The notes beneath the pieces were generated by a model that did not search any database, was not told the DNA's origin, and saw only the letters and a list, made by a program, of their open reading frames with translations. Shown here piece after piece: positions 25,607 to 34,340 of a stretch of DNA of 64,000 bases. The stretch is taken from contig NZ_JAMTCP010000038.1 in assembly GCF_024171885.1 (NCBI RefSeq), positions 1 to 64,000 on the forward strand, in the 5' to 3' direction. Numbering within the stretch: position 1 is the first letter of the stretch; each line of letters starts with the position of its first letter. The translations under genes were made by a program, and so were the position numbers. Source of the DNA: Streptoalloteichus tenebrarius. GTDB lineage: Bacteria; Actinomycetota; Actinomycetes; Mycobacteriales; Pseudonocardiaceae.

Positions 25607-25884
25607 CTTTCTGGCCTGGCACTTTGTCTCAGGGGTGGCTGCTTTGCACATGTCCACGTGAAACCGTAGTACGGGAGTGGCGGGTCGAGGTCGTGTGGCG
25701 TGGAGCGCCTGTCGTTCGGCTGGGTACGCCTGGGCGTTCATATCCGCACGCCGCGACCAGGCGGTTCCTGATGAGACACCTTGGATGTTGACAAGAGAAG
25801 CTTTCTGTTCGTTCCTCTCCACGAGATCGTCGGTGTGGCCTCGTACTCTCCCGTCCGAAGTGCCGCAGAGGCTGAGGAGGCTGT
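25607..25884. promoter_or_regulatory. presumed leader of array 1 and promoter region of cas3
   Basis: A 278-bp noncoding stretch between the leader-proximal repeat of array 1 and the divergent cas3 gene. It should contain the leftward leader promoter and the rightward cas3 promoter. A TTGACA hexamer occurs at 25788, but I find no matching -10 element at a suitable distance. Confidence 0.5.
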
Positions 25885-28845
25885 GTGTGGTTCGGCGATG
25901 ACCCGCAGATTGTGCGGTGGCTGGGCGTTCTGTGGGGGAAGTCGAGGGAGAAGGCTGGTGGTGTCACCAACCTGTTGATGTCGCACCTGCTGGACACGGC
26001 ATCCGTAGGGGAGGTGATCTGGGATCACTACCTTGCGCCGGCAACGCGTGACCTGTTGGACGAGGTGGCGGGCGGGACAGGGCGAGGCAGGCTGTTGTTC
26101 GCCTGGCTCTGCGGAATCCACGACTGCGGCAAGGCCACGCCGGCTCATCAGCGCCTGTGGCTCGAGGGTGCGCAGGCCGTGAACCGGGCCGGGCTGTCCT
26201 GGAATGAGCCGATGGTGGCACGGTTTCGCTGGCGGCATGATCGGGCCGGTGGCTTCCTTCTCCGGCGTGCTCTTCGAGAGGCGGGATGGCATGCGGACCA
26301 GGTGGCGTGGGTGTGGCCGCTGGTCGCGGGTCACCACGGTCTGTTTCCCTCCGAGGGACAGTTGCAGGAGCCTCGCCAGGCCAGGGGGGAACTCGCAGGC
26401 CACAGTGACTGGCGCCGTGCCCAGGCCGCGGTGATCGAGGTCTTCACTCGTGAGCTTGGATTCGCCGACCTGACCTCCGTGCAACCCGTCCTGGCACCTT
26501 CGCGCGCCACCCAGCTACATCTCAGTGGACTCGTGGTGATGGCCGACTGGATCGCCAGCGACGAGGGGCACTTCAAGGGCGTCGATGACCTCGCCCGCGT
26601 GAGTATCGAGGCGTCGAGGGAACGAGCCAGACGAGCGTGGGCTGAACTTGGCCTGCGCGGGGGATGGGGCTCTCGGCCTGAACCTGGGCCGGAGGCGTTC
26701 GAGGAGCGCTTCGCGCAGTCGCCGCGACCGTCGCAGAGACTGGTGATCGAGGCTGCTCGGACGATGGCGGAGCCTGGCATCATGGTGGTCGAGGCCCCGA
26801 TGGGCGAGGGCAAGACCAAGGCTGCGTTGCTCGCGTCGGAAAGCCTGGCTGCCCGTTTCGGCGCGGACGGGGTCTTCGTGGGGATGCCGACCCAGGCCAC
26901 CAGCGACCCGATCTTCACACAGGTGCGTCAGTGGCTGGGATGCATCGATCCGGAACTGTCCGCACAGGTGGCGTTGCTGCATGGCAAGCGCATGTTCAAC
27001 AAGGAGTGGCGGCGGCTGCTGGAGCCCTCCCCTGATGGGACCCAGGAGCGGTTCGGGGGTGTCGACGAGTTCGGAATGGCTGACGAGGACGATGCCTACG
27101 GGTTGTCATCGTCAGACTCCCGACGGCGGGAGCGGCAGACTCCGGCCGAGTGGTTCCTGGGGGCCAAACGAGGACTGCTGTGTCCGTTCGTGGTCGGGAC
27201 CATCGACCAGTTGCTGATGGCGGCAACTCGTACCAAGCACGTGATGCTGCGGATGGCCGGGCTCGCGGGCAAGGTGGTGGTGTTGGACGAGGTCCACGCC
27301 GCAGACGTCTACATGTCCAGGTTCCTCGTCGAAGGTCTGCGGTGGCTGGGGCAGGCCCGGGTTCCGGTGGTGCTGCTGTCGGCGACCCTGCCGCCCCAGC
27401 AGCGCCAGCGGCTGATCGAGGCGTACCTGGCCGGGGCGGCCTCGCGGGAGGAGTTCGCGCTCGACGCGCCGATTCGGGCAGCGGGCTATCCCTGCGTGAC
27501 CACTGCCTGGTTCGACACGAACCGTCAGACGCCGGTGGTCACAACGAACGAGACGTCGTCCTGGCGGCCTGACCTTCAGGTCGAGGTGGAGGTGCTCGCC
27601 GAGCCCATCCCCGACCGCCGAGCCAGCCGCGAGAAGCGACGGCAGGCCCAACACGCCGCTGACGTCGCCGTCGCGGAGCTGCTCAGGGAGCGCCTTTCAC
27701 AGGGCGGTTGCGCGCTCGTCATCCGCAACACCGTGGCCCGTGCACAGTCGATCTATGAGCTGTTGCGTCAACCTGCGTGGTTTGGGAAGGACGTCACTCT
27801 GCTGCACGCTCGACTCGCTGCCCAGGAACGGGCCGACCGCACCGAGCGCTGTCTGAAGTTGCTCGGTGCCAGGCACGACAATGAGGGTGAGGAGAACGTC
27901 CAGCGGCCGCGGCGGTTCGTCCTGGTGGCCACCCAGCTCGCCGAGCAGTCCTTCGACGTGGATGCCGACCTGCTGGTCACGGATCTGACGACCATCGACT
28001 TGTTGTTGCAGCGGATCGGCAGGTTGCACCGACACGAGAAGGTGGTTCGACCGGCAGGTGTGGACCGACCGCGCGTGGTGGTCACGGGATTCGATCCTGG
28101 CGTGGGAGAAGCGCCGGACATCCTCGGCGCGAGCCAGATGATCTACGGGCGCTACCTGATGATGCGTTCGGCCGCCGCGGTTCTCCAGGTCGCTGAGCTG
28201 ACAACCGACGACGATGCGAAACCCGGCAACATCTGGGCGGTCCCGAGCCAGGTGCCGGAGTTGGTGGCGCGCGTCTATGAGCCGACCTGCGAAATGGTGC
28301 CAGCGGAATGGCGGGAGGCCGAGCGGGTCGCGCGGGAGGAGTGGGAGCAACGCCAGCGCGCACGTGCCGAGCAGGCGGACATGTACCTGCTGACCCGGTT
28401 GGGAGAGCACGAGGAGCGCACCCTGGCTGGGCTTCACTTCGCTGGGCCGTCCAGCGTGGGGACGGAGAGGGCCATGGAAGCTGTGGTTCGCGACGGTGAA
28501 CCCAGCGTCGAAGTGATTCTGGTGGTGCGCGACGGAGAGCGCTACCGCACACTGGCTGGACGACCGCTGACGCACAACGGAGACGTCGCTCCCGACCTGC
28601 TTGATGAGGTACTTGGCGCGACAGTGCGACTGCCCTCGAAGTTCACCGACCTCGCCCTCGAACAGTTGAGGCCTCTGGCTGGGTGGTACGGACATCCCTG
28701 GCTTCGGCACAGCCTCGCGCTGGTGTTGGACCAGGCTGGCCGTGCCGAGGTCGACGGGCGGCCCTTCTGCCTGCCCAACGGCACAACCCTGCGCTACGAC
28801 AAGGAGCTTGGACTGGTGGAGGAGGCGAGCACGGCCGGCCGGTAG
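25885..28845 (+). CDS. cas3: CRISPR-associated helicase-nuclease Cas3 (type I-E)
   Basis: A 986-residue protein that is recruited by Cascade to nick and degrade target DNA. The N-terminal HD nuclease has IHDCGKATPAHQ (His79-Asp80), plus further histidines in RWRHDRAGG and AGHHGLFPS. The superfamily 2 helicase has Walker A PMGEGKTKAAL (about 303-313), DEVH at 468-471 and LLSATLP, then the C-terminal helicase domain with ATQLAEQSFDVDADLL and LLQRIGRLHRH. Length is slightly above the usual type I-E Cas3. The GTG at 25885 has GAGGAGG four bases upstream. It is separated from cse1 by a relic repeat pair rather than being directly coupled. Confidence 0.95.
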   Translation: MWFGDDPQIVRWLGVLWGKSREKAGGVTNLLMSHLLDTASVGEVIWDHYLAPATRDLLDEVAGGTGRGRLLFAWLCGIHDCGKATPAHQRLWLEGAQAVNRAGLSWNEPMVARFRWRHDRAGGFLLRRALREAGWHADQVAWVWPLVAGHHGLFPSEGQLQEPRQARGELAGHSDWRRAQAAVIEVFTRELGFADLTSVQPVLAPSRATQLHLSGLVVMADWIASDEGHFKGVDDLARVSIEASRERARRAWAELGLRGGWGSRPEPGPEAFEERFAQSPRPSQRLVIEAARTMAEPGIMVVEAPMGEGKTKAALLASESLAARFGADGVFVGMPTQATSDPIFTQVRQWLGCIDPELSAQVALLHGKRMFNKEWRRLLEPSPDGTQERFGGVDEFGMADEDDAYGLSSSDSRRRERQTPAEWFLGAKRGLLCPFVVGTIDQLLMAATRTKHVMLRMAGLAGKVVVLDEVHAADVYMSRFLVEGLRWLGQARVPVVLLSATLPPQQRQRLIEAYLAGAASREEFALDAPIRAAGYPCVTTAWFDTNRQTPVVTTNETSSWRPDLQVEVEVLAEPIPDRRASREKRRQAQHAADVAVAELLRERLSQGGCALVIRNTVARAQSIYELLRQPAWFGKDVTLLHARLAAQERADRTERCLKLLGARHDNEGEENVQRPRRFVLVATQLAEQSFDVDADLLVTDLTTIDLLLQRIGRLHRHEKVVRPAGVDRPRVVVTGFDPGVGEAPDILGASQMIYGRYLMMRSAAAVLQVAELTTDDDAKPGNIWAVPSQVPELVARVYEPTCEMVPAEWREAERVAREEWEQRQRARAEQADMYLLTRLGEHEERTLAGLHFAGPSSVGTERAMEAVVRDGEPSVEVILVVRDGERYRTLAGRPLTHNGDVAPDLLDEVLGATVRLPSKFTDLALEQLRPLAGWYGHPWLRHSLALVLDQAGRAEVDGRPFCLPNGTTLRYDKELGLVEEASTAGR

Positions 28846-28884
28846 GAGGCGGCCTCGGAAGGTGAACGGGATGTGCCACCCTCC

Positions 28885-28974
28885 GAAGCCATCCCCGCGT
28901 GTGCGGGGCCAACCTGGAACCCTTGATCCGGCACATACACAGCCACGGCTCACCCCCGCGGGCTGGTGACCACC
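28885..28974 (-). CRISPR. relic CRISPR mini-array (two degenerate repeats, one spacer)
   Basis: A repeat at 28885-28913 carries CATCCCCGCGTGTGCGGGG, close to the array 1 repeat. Exactly 61 bp later, at 28946-28974, a much decayed copy keeps CACCCCCGCG and the end pattern GACCACC. The intervening segment is 32 nt, the regular spacer length. Register and length make chance unlikely for the pair, although the second repeat alone would not be convincing. Confidence 0.6.
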
Positions 28975-29010
28975 TCAGTGGCGCGGGGCGCCCCAAAGAT
29001 ACCCCCATCC

Positions 29011-29038
29011 TTGACTCAGAGCTACAAGCTGATACTCT
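29011..29038 (+). promoter_or_regulatory. candidate promoter of the cse1 operon
   Basis: TTGACT (29011-29016) and TACTCT (29033-29038) are separated by 16 bp in a distinctly AT-richer patch, and the latter is 40 bp before the cse1 ATG. This is a good match to a housekeeping-type actinobacterial promoter and suggests that the Cascade genes are transcribed separately from cas3. Confidence 0.5.
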
Positions 29039-29078
29039 CTGCACTCACATACAAAGCCAGTTTCGTCCCGAGGGGCAT

Positions 29079-30803
29079 ATGGTCAACTTAGTGGACGACC
29101 CGTGGCTGCTCGCCTATCCCTGCGAGGGAACAGAGGTGAAGGAGCAGTCGCTACGGGGTCTCCTACTTGACGCGCACCAGTTCCGCGATCTTGTCGTGGA
29201 CTTCCCCACGCAGAAGCCCGCGCTGTTCCGACAGGTCCTGCTGCCGGTCGTCCTCCACGCGCTCGGACGTCCACGTGACACGACCGCCTGGGTGTCACTC
29301 TTCCAGCAGCGAGAGTTCACGCAGGACCAACGTGACCGGTTGGACCGATATCTCGACGAGCACCGTCACCTCTTCGAGCTTTTCGATGACGTCAACCCCT
29401 TCGCCCAGGTCGCGAACCTGGAGGCCGTCAGCGGTGAGACGAAAGGGACGGCGTCGCTGGTGGTGACAGCGCCGACGGGCAACAACGTCCCCCTGTTCTC
29501 GTCCCGGTCTGATGCCGACCCTCTGGAGTTGACTCCCGCGCAGGCGGCACGATGGTTGATCCACGCGCACTGCTGGGACACCGCCGCGATCAAGACCGGG
29601 GCGGTGGGGGACCCGAAGGTGAAGGCCGGCAAGACCACCGGAAACCCTGTCGGCCCGTTGGGTCAGCTCGGTTTCGTCATGCCGGTCGGCAGCACCCTCT
29701 ACGACACGCTACTGCTGAACCTGCCCAGCGGCCCGGCGGCGCGGTCCAACGACCGTCCTCAGTGGACGCGGCGGAACATGAACGGCAAGGTGGAGGAGAC
29801 CCACTCGGTTGCTCTCCCCGCCTGGCAGCCCCGGGCGGCCGAGGGACTGCTGGACCTGTGGACGTGGCAGTCACGGCGGATTCGATTGTTCCCTGAGTAC
29901 ACCGACGCCGGTGTGCGCGTGTCCCGGGTGATCATCGCGGCGGGCGACCGGTTGTCCCAGGTGCCGGACTTCGAGCCGCACACGGCCTGGACGCTGGAGG
30001 CCACTGGGAAGACCACGCGGGCCAAGCAGCGAAAGCCAGTACCACCGCGCAGACCTCGACGCCATCAACCGGGCAAGGCCGTCTGGCGAGGGCTCGATGC
30101 CCTACTGGCGGTAAGCCGAGAAGACCGGGAAGCGCAAACGAACGCCACGGGATACGCGACCAGCATCCTGCTCGACCAACTCAAGGCACGGCGGGAGGAG
30201 ATGCCTCTGGACTACCCGTTGCAAATCGAGGTCTTCGGAGTTGTCTACGGCAACCAGTCCGCGATCGTCGAGGACGTGATCACGGACTCCATCCCGCTGC
30301 CACTGGCGGCACTGAGTGATGACTCCTTGGCCAGGGCCGTCATCCTGGAAGTCGTTTCGCAAGCCGAGGATCTGGCGAACACGGTCAATCACCTCTCCGC
30401 CGACCTACGTCGTGCGCTCGGTGGTGAGCCGATCCCGTGGGACAAGGGACAACGGCCTGGCGAGGTGCTCCTGCATGCCCTTGACGACCTGGTTCGGCGG
30501 CTGTTGGCCGGGCTTCGTGCCGCAGGCGAGAACCGCGACCTGGTCGAGCGCGGGCATCTGGCATGGGAACAGAAGGCGTTCTCGGCTACCGCGCAGGTCG
30601 CCGAGCGTCTGTTGGGTTCTGTTCCTGGCAGCGCGTTCCTCGGTCATACGATCCAGAGTGACCGGGAACAGCGCACCTACCGTCTCGCCACCGCGGAAGC
30701 GGGCTTCTGGCGACAACTTGACCGCATTCTCTGGCGTGCCGCCGCCGAGCGGAAAAGCCGGGAGCAGGACGGCGACCAGACCACGAAAGCCGAGGAAGCA
30801 TGA
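29079..30803 (+). CDS. cse1: Cascade large subunit Cse1 (CasA/Cas8e)
   Basis: A 574-residue large subunit of type I-E Cascade, which reads the PAM and recruits Cas3. It begins MVNLVDDPWLLAYP, close to the usual start FNLIDEPWIPV. It has HALGRPRDTTAW and LFDDVNPFAQV in the N-terminal domain, the NNVPLFSSRSD segment near the PAM-sensing loop, and a C-terminal helical bundle. The frame is open further upstream, but only through the relic repeat. The ATG at 29079 has GAGGGG upstream and starts at the conserved region. The gene overlaps cse2 by ATGA. Confidence 0.92.
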   Translation: MVNLVDDPWLLAYPCEGTEVKEQSLRGLLLDAHQFRDLVVDFPTQKPALFRQVLLPVVLHALGRPRDTTAWVSLFQQREFTQDQRDRLDRYLDEHRHLFELFDDVNPFAQVANLEAVSGETKGTASLVVTAPTGNNVPLFSSRSDADPLELTPAQAARWLIHAHCWDTAAIKTGAVGDPKVKAGKTTGNPVGPLGQLGFVMPVGSTLYDTLLLNLPSGPAARSNDRPQWTRRNMNGKVEETHSVALPAWQPRAAEGLLDLWTWQSRRIRLFPEYTDAGVRVSRVIIAAGDRLSQVPDFEPHTAWTLEATGKTTRAKQRKPVPPRRPRRHQPGKAVWRGLDALLAVSREDREAQTNATGYATSILLDQLKARREEMPLDYPLQIEVFGVVYGNQSAIVEDVITDSIPLPLAALSDDSLARAVILEVVSQAEDLANTVNHLSADLRRALGGEPIPWDKGQRPGEVLLHALDDLVRRLLAGLRAAGENRDLVERGHLAWEQKAFSATAQVAERLLGSVPGSAFLGHTIQSDREQRTYRLATAEAGFWRQLDRILWRAAAERKSREQDGDQTTKAEEA

Positions 30804-31402
30804 GCGAGAAGACCCCCTCGCGCTACTGGACGCGGTTCATCGGCGCCGACGGGAAGTGGCGTCGGGCCCGGGAAAAAAAGGACCAGATGCCGCCAGGCGA
30901 GGATCTGGCGGTGTTGCGGACAGGACTCGACCGACCAGCGGGCACGGTGTTCGCCCTGGTGCCGTTCTACACCTCTCCCATCGACGACCATGCCGCCCGC
31001 AGGGGAGAGGTTTCGGTGGAGCAGGCCGCCGAGCACGTGGCACTGGCGCTGTTCGGCCTGCACCAGCAAGGCCAACGTTCACCGATGCACAAGCCGGGCC
31101 TGAGCGTGGGACGAGCGCTGCGGCGGCTGCGGCAGACCGGCAGGTTCGCTGAAGAAGCTCTCGACCGGCGGGTCGCCGCGACGGTGAACGCGACCAGCGT
31201 CTCCGCGTTCGCCTATCGGTTGCGCGGTCTGGTCGACCAACTCCGGACCCAGGGCATCCCGCTCGACTACGACCTGCTGCTACAGGACGTCCTCGATTGG
31301 CATTACAGCGACGGGCGCCAACGAGTGCGTCGTCGCTGGGGGCTCGCCTACTTCGACTGGAGTTCCGCGTCCACCGCTGCCGCGAAGCCCACCGAATCCT
31401 GA
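30800..31402 (+). CDS. cse2: Cascade small subunit Cse2 (CasB/Cas11e)
   Basis: A 200-residue helical protein that forms the belly dimer of Cascade and stabilises the displaced DNA strand. Typical features are the N-terminal RYWTRFIG, a run of basic residues, ALFGLHQQGQRSP and the segment LSVGRALRRLRQTG, then LRGLVDQLRTQGIPLDYDLLLQDVLDWH near the C-terminus. Its ATG overlaps the cse1 stop (ATGA), so translation is coupled. A 124-bp gap separates it from cas7e, unusually long for this operon. Confidence 0.92.
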   Translation: MSEKTPSRYWTRFIGADGKWRRAREKKDQMPPGEDLAVLRTGLDRPAGTVFALVPFYTSPIDDHAARRGEVSVEQAAEHVALALFGLHQQGQRSPMHKPGLSVGRALRRLRQTGRFAEEALDRRVAATVNATSVSAFAYRLRGLVDQLRTQGIPLDYDLLLQDVLDWHYSDGRQRVRRRWGLAYFDWSSASTAAAKPTES

Positions 31403-31526
31403 GCAGTGCCTTCGCTCCCCCTCCGCCCTTCCCAGGGCGACGAGCGAGGTTGTCGTTCCCCGATGTCTTTCGACTGATTCACTTCGTTTCGGCGGCCATC
31501 GCCGCCACGTCGACTACGGAGATCTC

Positions 31527-32681
31527 ATGGCCCAGCGCCGCTACCTTGACGTCCACATCCTCCAGACCGTCCCCCCGGCCAACCTCAACCGAGATGACCA
31601 GGGGAACCCCAAGGAGGCGTACTTCGGTGGGGTGCGCCGCTCCCGAGTGTCCTCGCAGGCGTGGAAGAGGGCGACGCGGAAGTTCTTCGCCGATCACGAG
31701 AACGGAGTGCCCAAGGAGGACCTGGGCGTCCGCACCAGGAGGATCGTCAGCAAGCTGGGTTCGCTCGTGGCCGAACGCACCACGGCCGTGGACGCCGAGA
31801 CGGCAGGCAGGTTGGCCGCTGAAGTGGTGTCCACGCTGGGGATCACGCCGGGGAAGAAGGACAGTGAGACCGCCTACCTGCTCTTCTACGGGCGGCGCCA
31901 GCTCGTGGCGTTGGCAGACCTCCTCGCGTCGCGGGCCAGCGAACTGGCCGCCCTGGAGGAGTCGGCGCTGAAGGGAGAACTCAAGAAGCTGCCGATCGTG
32001 GACACGTTGGGCGCGGGGCATCCCGTGGACGTGGCGTTGTTCGGGCGAATGGTCGCTGACGTGCCCGCGCTCAACGTCGACGCCGCCACGCAGGTGGCTC
32101 ACGCCCTGTCCACCCACGCCACCGAGCTTGAGTTCGACTACTTCACCGCTGTGGACGACGAGAACGACGACGACAAGGACGAGCTCGGGGCCGGCATGAT
32201 CGGCACGGTCGGCTTCAACTCGGCCACTCTGTACCGCTATGCCACCGTGGGGCTGCACCAGCTCGTCGACAATCTCGGGGATGTGGCCGCCGCCCGCCGC
32301 GCGGCCGGCCTGTTCGTCCAGTCGTTCGCCCGGTCCATGCCCACCGGCTACGGCAACGCCTTCGCCCATCGGACTCTGCCTCACCTCGTCGCGATCAGCG
32401 TGCGCGCGGATCAGCCGGTGAACCTGGTCTCGGCGTTCGAGAACCCCGTTCCCGCGACCCAGGGCATCGCGGCCGCCTCGGCTCGACGCCTGGCCCGCGA
32501 ACAGCGCACCGCTGTGCGGAACTGGGGTGATGAACCCCTCCACACGGGCCTCTGCCACAGCTTCGGGGATGACAGGGAAACCGCCGCCGAACTCGCCGAG
32601 GCGTTCGGTCCGGCACGAACCTTCCCCGAGCTGCTCACCGAACTGGACAGTCACCTCGCCGAGTTCGGGGAGAACGCCTGA
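31527..32681 (+). CDS. cas7e: Cascade backbone subunit Cas7e (CasC/Cse4)
   Basis: A 384-residue RAMP protein, six copies of which coat the crRNA spacer. The N-terminal YLDVHILQTVPPANLNRDD and RRSRVSSQAWKRATRKFF are diagnostic for Cas7e. GFNSATLYRYATV and MPTGYGNAFAHRTLPHLVAIS are conserved strands further on. Length is normal. The final stop shares bases with the ATG of cas5e (TGATG overlap at 32679-32683), so the two are translated together. A GATCTC-rich leader without a strong Shine-Dalgarno precedes the ATG at 31527, which is supported by homology. Confidence 0.94.
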   Translation: MAQRRYLDVHILQTVPPANLNRDDQGNPKEAYFGGVRRSRVSSQAWKRATRKFFADHENGVPKEDLGVRTRRIVSKLGSLVAERTTAVDAETAGRLAAEVVSTLGITPGKKDSETAYLLFYGRRQLVALADLLASRASELAALEESALKGELKKLPIVDTLGAGHPVDVALFGRMVADVPALNVDAATQVAHALSTHATELEFDYFTAVDDENDDDKDELGAGMIGTVGFNSATLYRYATVGLHQLVDNLGDVAAARRAAGLFVQSFARSMPTGYGNAFAHRTLPHLVAISVRADQPVNLVSAFENPVPATQGIAAASARRLAREQRTAVRNWGDEPLHTGLCHSFGDDRETAAELAEAFGPARTFPELLTELDSHLAEFGENA

Positions 32682-33526
32682 TGGCGACCCCCAGCCCCAG
32701 CGTTCCCAGTGATACCGGGCAAGCCGTCCTGCTCCTTCGCCTGGCGGGGCCGTTGCAGTCCTGGGGTGACCGCAGCGCGTTCAACAGGCGCGACACTCGA
32801 CCCGAACCCACCAAGTCGGGAATCATCGGGCTGCTCGCCGCCGCTGAGGGTCGTCCGCGGGGCGAGTCGGTGGCTGACCTGACCGCTCTGCGGCTCGGAG
32901 TGCGCGTTGACCAGGCTGGGCGACTGCTTCGCGACTACCACACCGTCAGCGACTACCGAGGGGGCCCGCTTCCCCAAGCCGGAGTCTCGGCCAAGGGCGT
33001 GCAGAAACCCACGTCGCCGCCCAAGTTCACCCACGTCACGACCCGCTTCTACTTGGAGGACGCGGTGTTCGTGGCCGGTCTGGCCGGCCCTCGGGATCTT
33101 CTGGAGCGCCTTGACAGCGCCGTCCGCCGGCCGGCGTTTCCCCTGGCGCTGGGACGTCGGAGCTGCGTTCCGACCCAGCCGGTGAGCCTGGGCCTGCGGG
33201 AAGGATCACTGAGGACCGTGCTGGCCAACGAACCCTGGCAGGTCCCCGCCCGGGCTCAGCGGCGCGGCCCCCGCAGTGTGGACCTGCGTGTCGTGCTCGA
33301 AGGCCAGGAGGCGCTCGAAGGCCAGAACGTGCCCGACGGCCAGAACGTGGAAGAGGACCTGGCCTACGACGTGCCGGTCAACTTCGACCCCCGCGCCAGG
33401 GCTTTCACCTCCCGCCGCATCCAGCGCACGTGGCTGTCGGTTCCCACGGCCGCCACCGCCAGCGCCACCAAGAACGATCCCGACGTCGATTCTGGCCATG
33501 ACCCCTTCGCTCTCCTCGGCTGGTAA
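32681..33526 (+). CDS. cas5e: Cascade subunit Cas5e (CasD)
   Basis: A 281-residue RAMP protein that holds the 5' handle of the crRNA. LLLRLAGPLQSWGDRSAFNRRDTRPEPTKSGIIGLLAAAEGR is the conserved N-terminal half, and DYHTVSDYRGGPLPQA with HVTTRFYLEDAVFVAGL follows. Length is above average because of a repetitive insertion near residues 207-226 (EGQEALEGQNVPDGQNVEED), in which a Gly-Gln-x-x unit is repeated. The gene lies four bases before cas6e, with no strong ribosome-binding site between them, so translation of cas6e is probably coupled. Confidence 0.93.
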   Translation: MATPSPSVPSDTGQAVLLLRLAGPLQSWGDRSAFNRRDTRPEPTKSGIIGLLAAAEGRPRGESVADLTALRLGVRVDQAGRLLRDYHTVSDYRGGPLPQAGVSAKGVQKPTSPPKFTHVTTRFYLEDAVFVAGLAGPRDLLERLDSAVRRPAFPLALGRRSCVPTQPVSLGLREGSLRTVLANEPWQVPARAQRRGPRSVDLRVVLEGQEALEGQNVPDGQNVEEDLAYDVPVNFDPRARAFTSRRIQRTWLSVPTAATASATKNDPDVDSGHDPFALLGW

Positions 33527-33530
33527 GCAC

Positions 33531-34340
33531 ATGCCCTACCTATCCCGAATCAGGATCAACCCGCTGCGTAAGGCAAGTCGCCGTATGCTGGCCAACCCCC
33601 GCGACCTACACGCCGCCGTGGTCAACGCGATTCCCGACCATCCGACTACTGAACGCAGCCTGTGGCGCCTGGACGCCGACGACCCGCGTCGGCCACACCT
33701 GGTTGTCCTCACCCAGTCCCGGCCGGATTGGAACCACCTCGTCGAGCAGGCCGGATGGCCGGAGGCCGACGGCGAGCACTTCGTGATCGCCGACTACAAC
33801 CCGCTGCTGAGACGTCTGCGGGCTGGTCAGGAGTTCGCCTTCCGCCTGACCGCCAACCCGGTGCAGAACACCCGGACGCCGGACAAACCCACGGAGCGGC
33901 AGGCGCAGGACGACACCGTCACCGCACGGAGGCGTTCATATCGACTCGGCCATCGAACCGCGGCCATGCAACTGAGGTGGTTTCTTACCCGGACCCTCAA
34001 GTGGGGATTCGACGTGCCCGAAGCCTTCACAGCGGAACCAGCCGTCGACATCGATCCTCACACCACGCCCGAGGCTGAGACGGATAGCAGCCTTGACCAG
34101 GCCCCGCGGGACGTGCGGATCATCGCCCGCGAACGCCGCTCGTTCAGCAAGCGAGACGGGAAACCGCCCGTGGTGTTGTCCACCGTCACCTTCCAGGGCC
34201 GGCTTCGCGTCACCGACCCAGAGCTGCTCACCGAACGGCTTCTTGCCGGGATCGGACCGGGAAAGGCCTACGGTTGCGGACTGCTCACCCTCGCTCCACT
34301 GACGAAGCCGTCGACGGGGACCGGTGACGCGCGTGGCTGA
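33531..34340 (+). CDS. cas6e: crRNA-processing endoribonuclease Cas6e (CasE/Cse3)
   Basis: A 269-residue RAMP endonuclease that cuts the repeat hairpin and remains bound to its 3' side. MPYLSRIRINPLRKASRRMLANPRDLHAAVVNAIP is the conserved start; His27 in DLHAAV is the expected catalytic histidine. HFVIADYNPLLRRLRAGQEFAFRLTANPV is the central part and GIGPGKAYGCGLLTLAPL the C-terminal Gly-rich loop. It must recognise two different repeat hairpins in this locus. The ATG at 33531 is four bases after the cas5e stop. The end overlaps the beginning of cas1 by 17 bases. Confidence 0.93.
   Translation: MPYLSRIRINPLRKASRRMLANPRDLHAAVVNAIPDHPTTERSLWRLDADDPRRPHLVVLTQSRPDWNHLVEQAGWPEADGEHFVIADYNPLLRRLRAGQEFAFRLTANPVQNTRTPDKPTERQAQDDTVTARRRSYRLGHRTAAMQLRWFLTRTLKWGFDVPEAFTAEPAVDIDPHTTPEAETDSSLDQAPRDVRIIARERRSFSKRDGKPPVVLSTVTFQGRLRVTDPELLTERLLAGIGPGKAYGCGLLTLAPLTKPSTGTGDARG

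Noticed and set aside
25788-25793. TTGACA as the -35 element of a cas3 promoter
   Set aside because: No acceptable -10 hexamer lies 16-18 bp downstream; the nearest TACTCT is at 25844, too far away.
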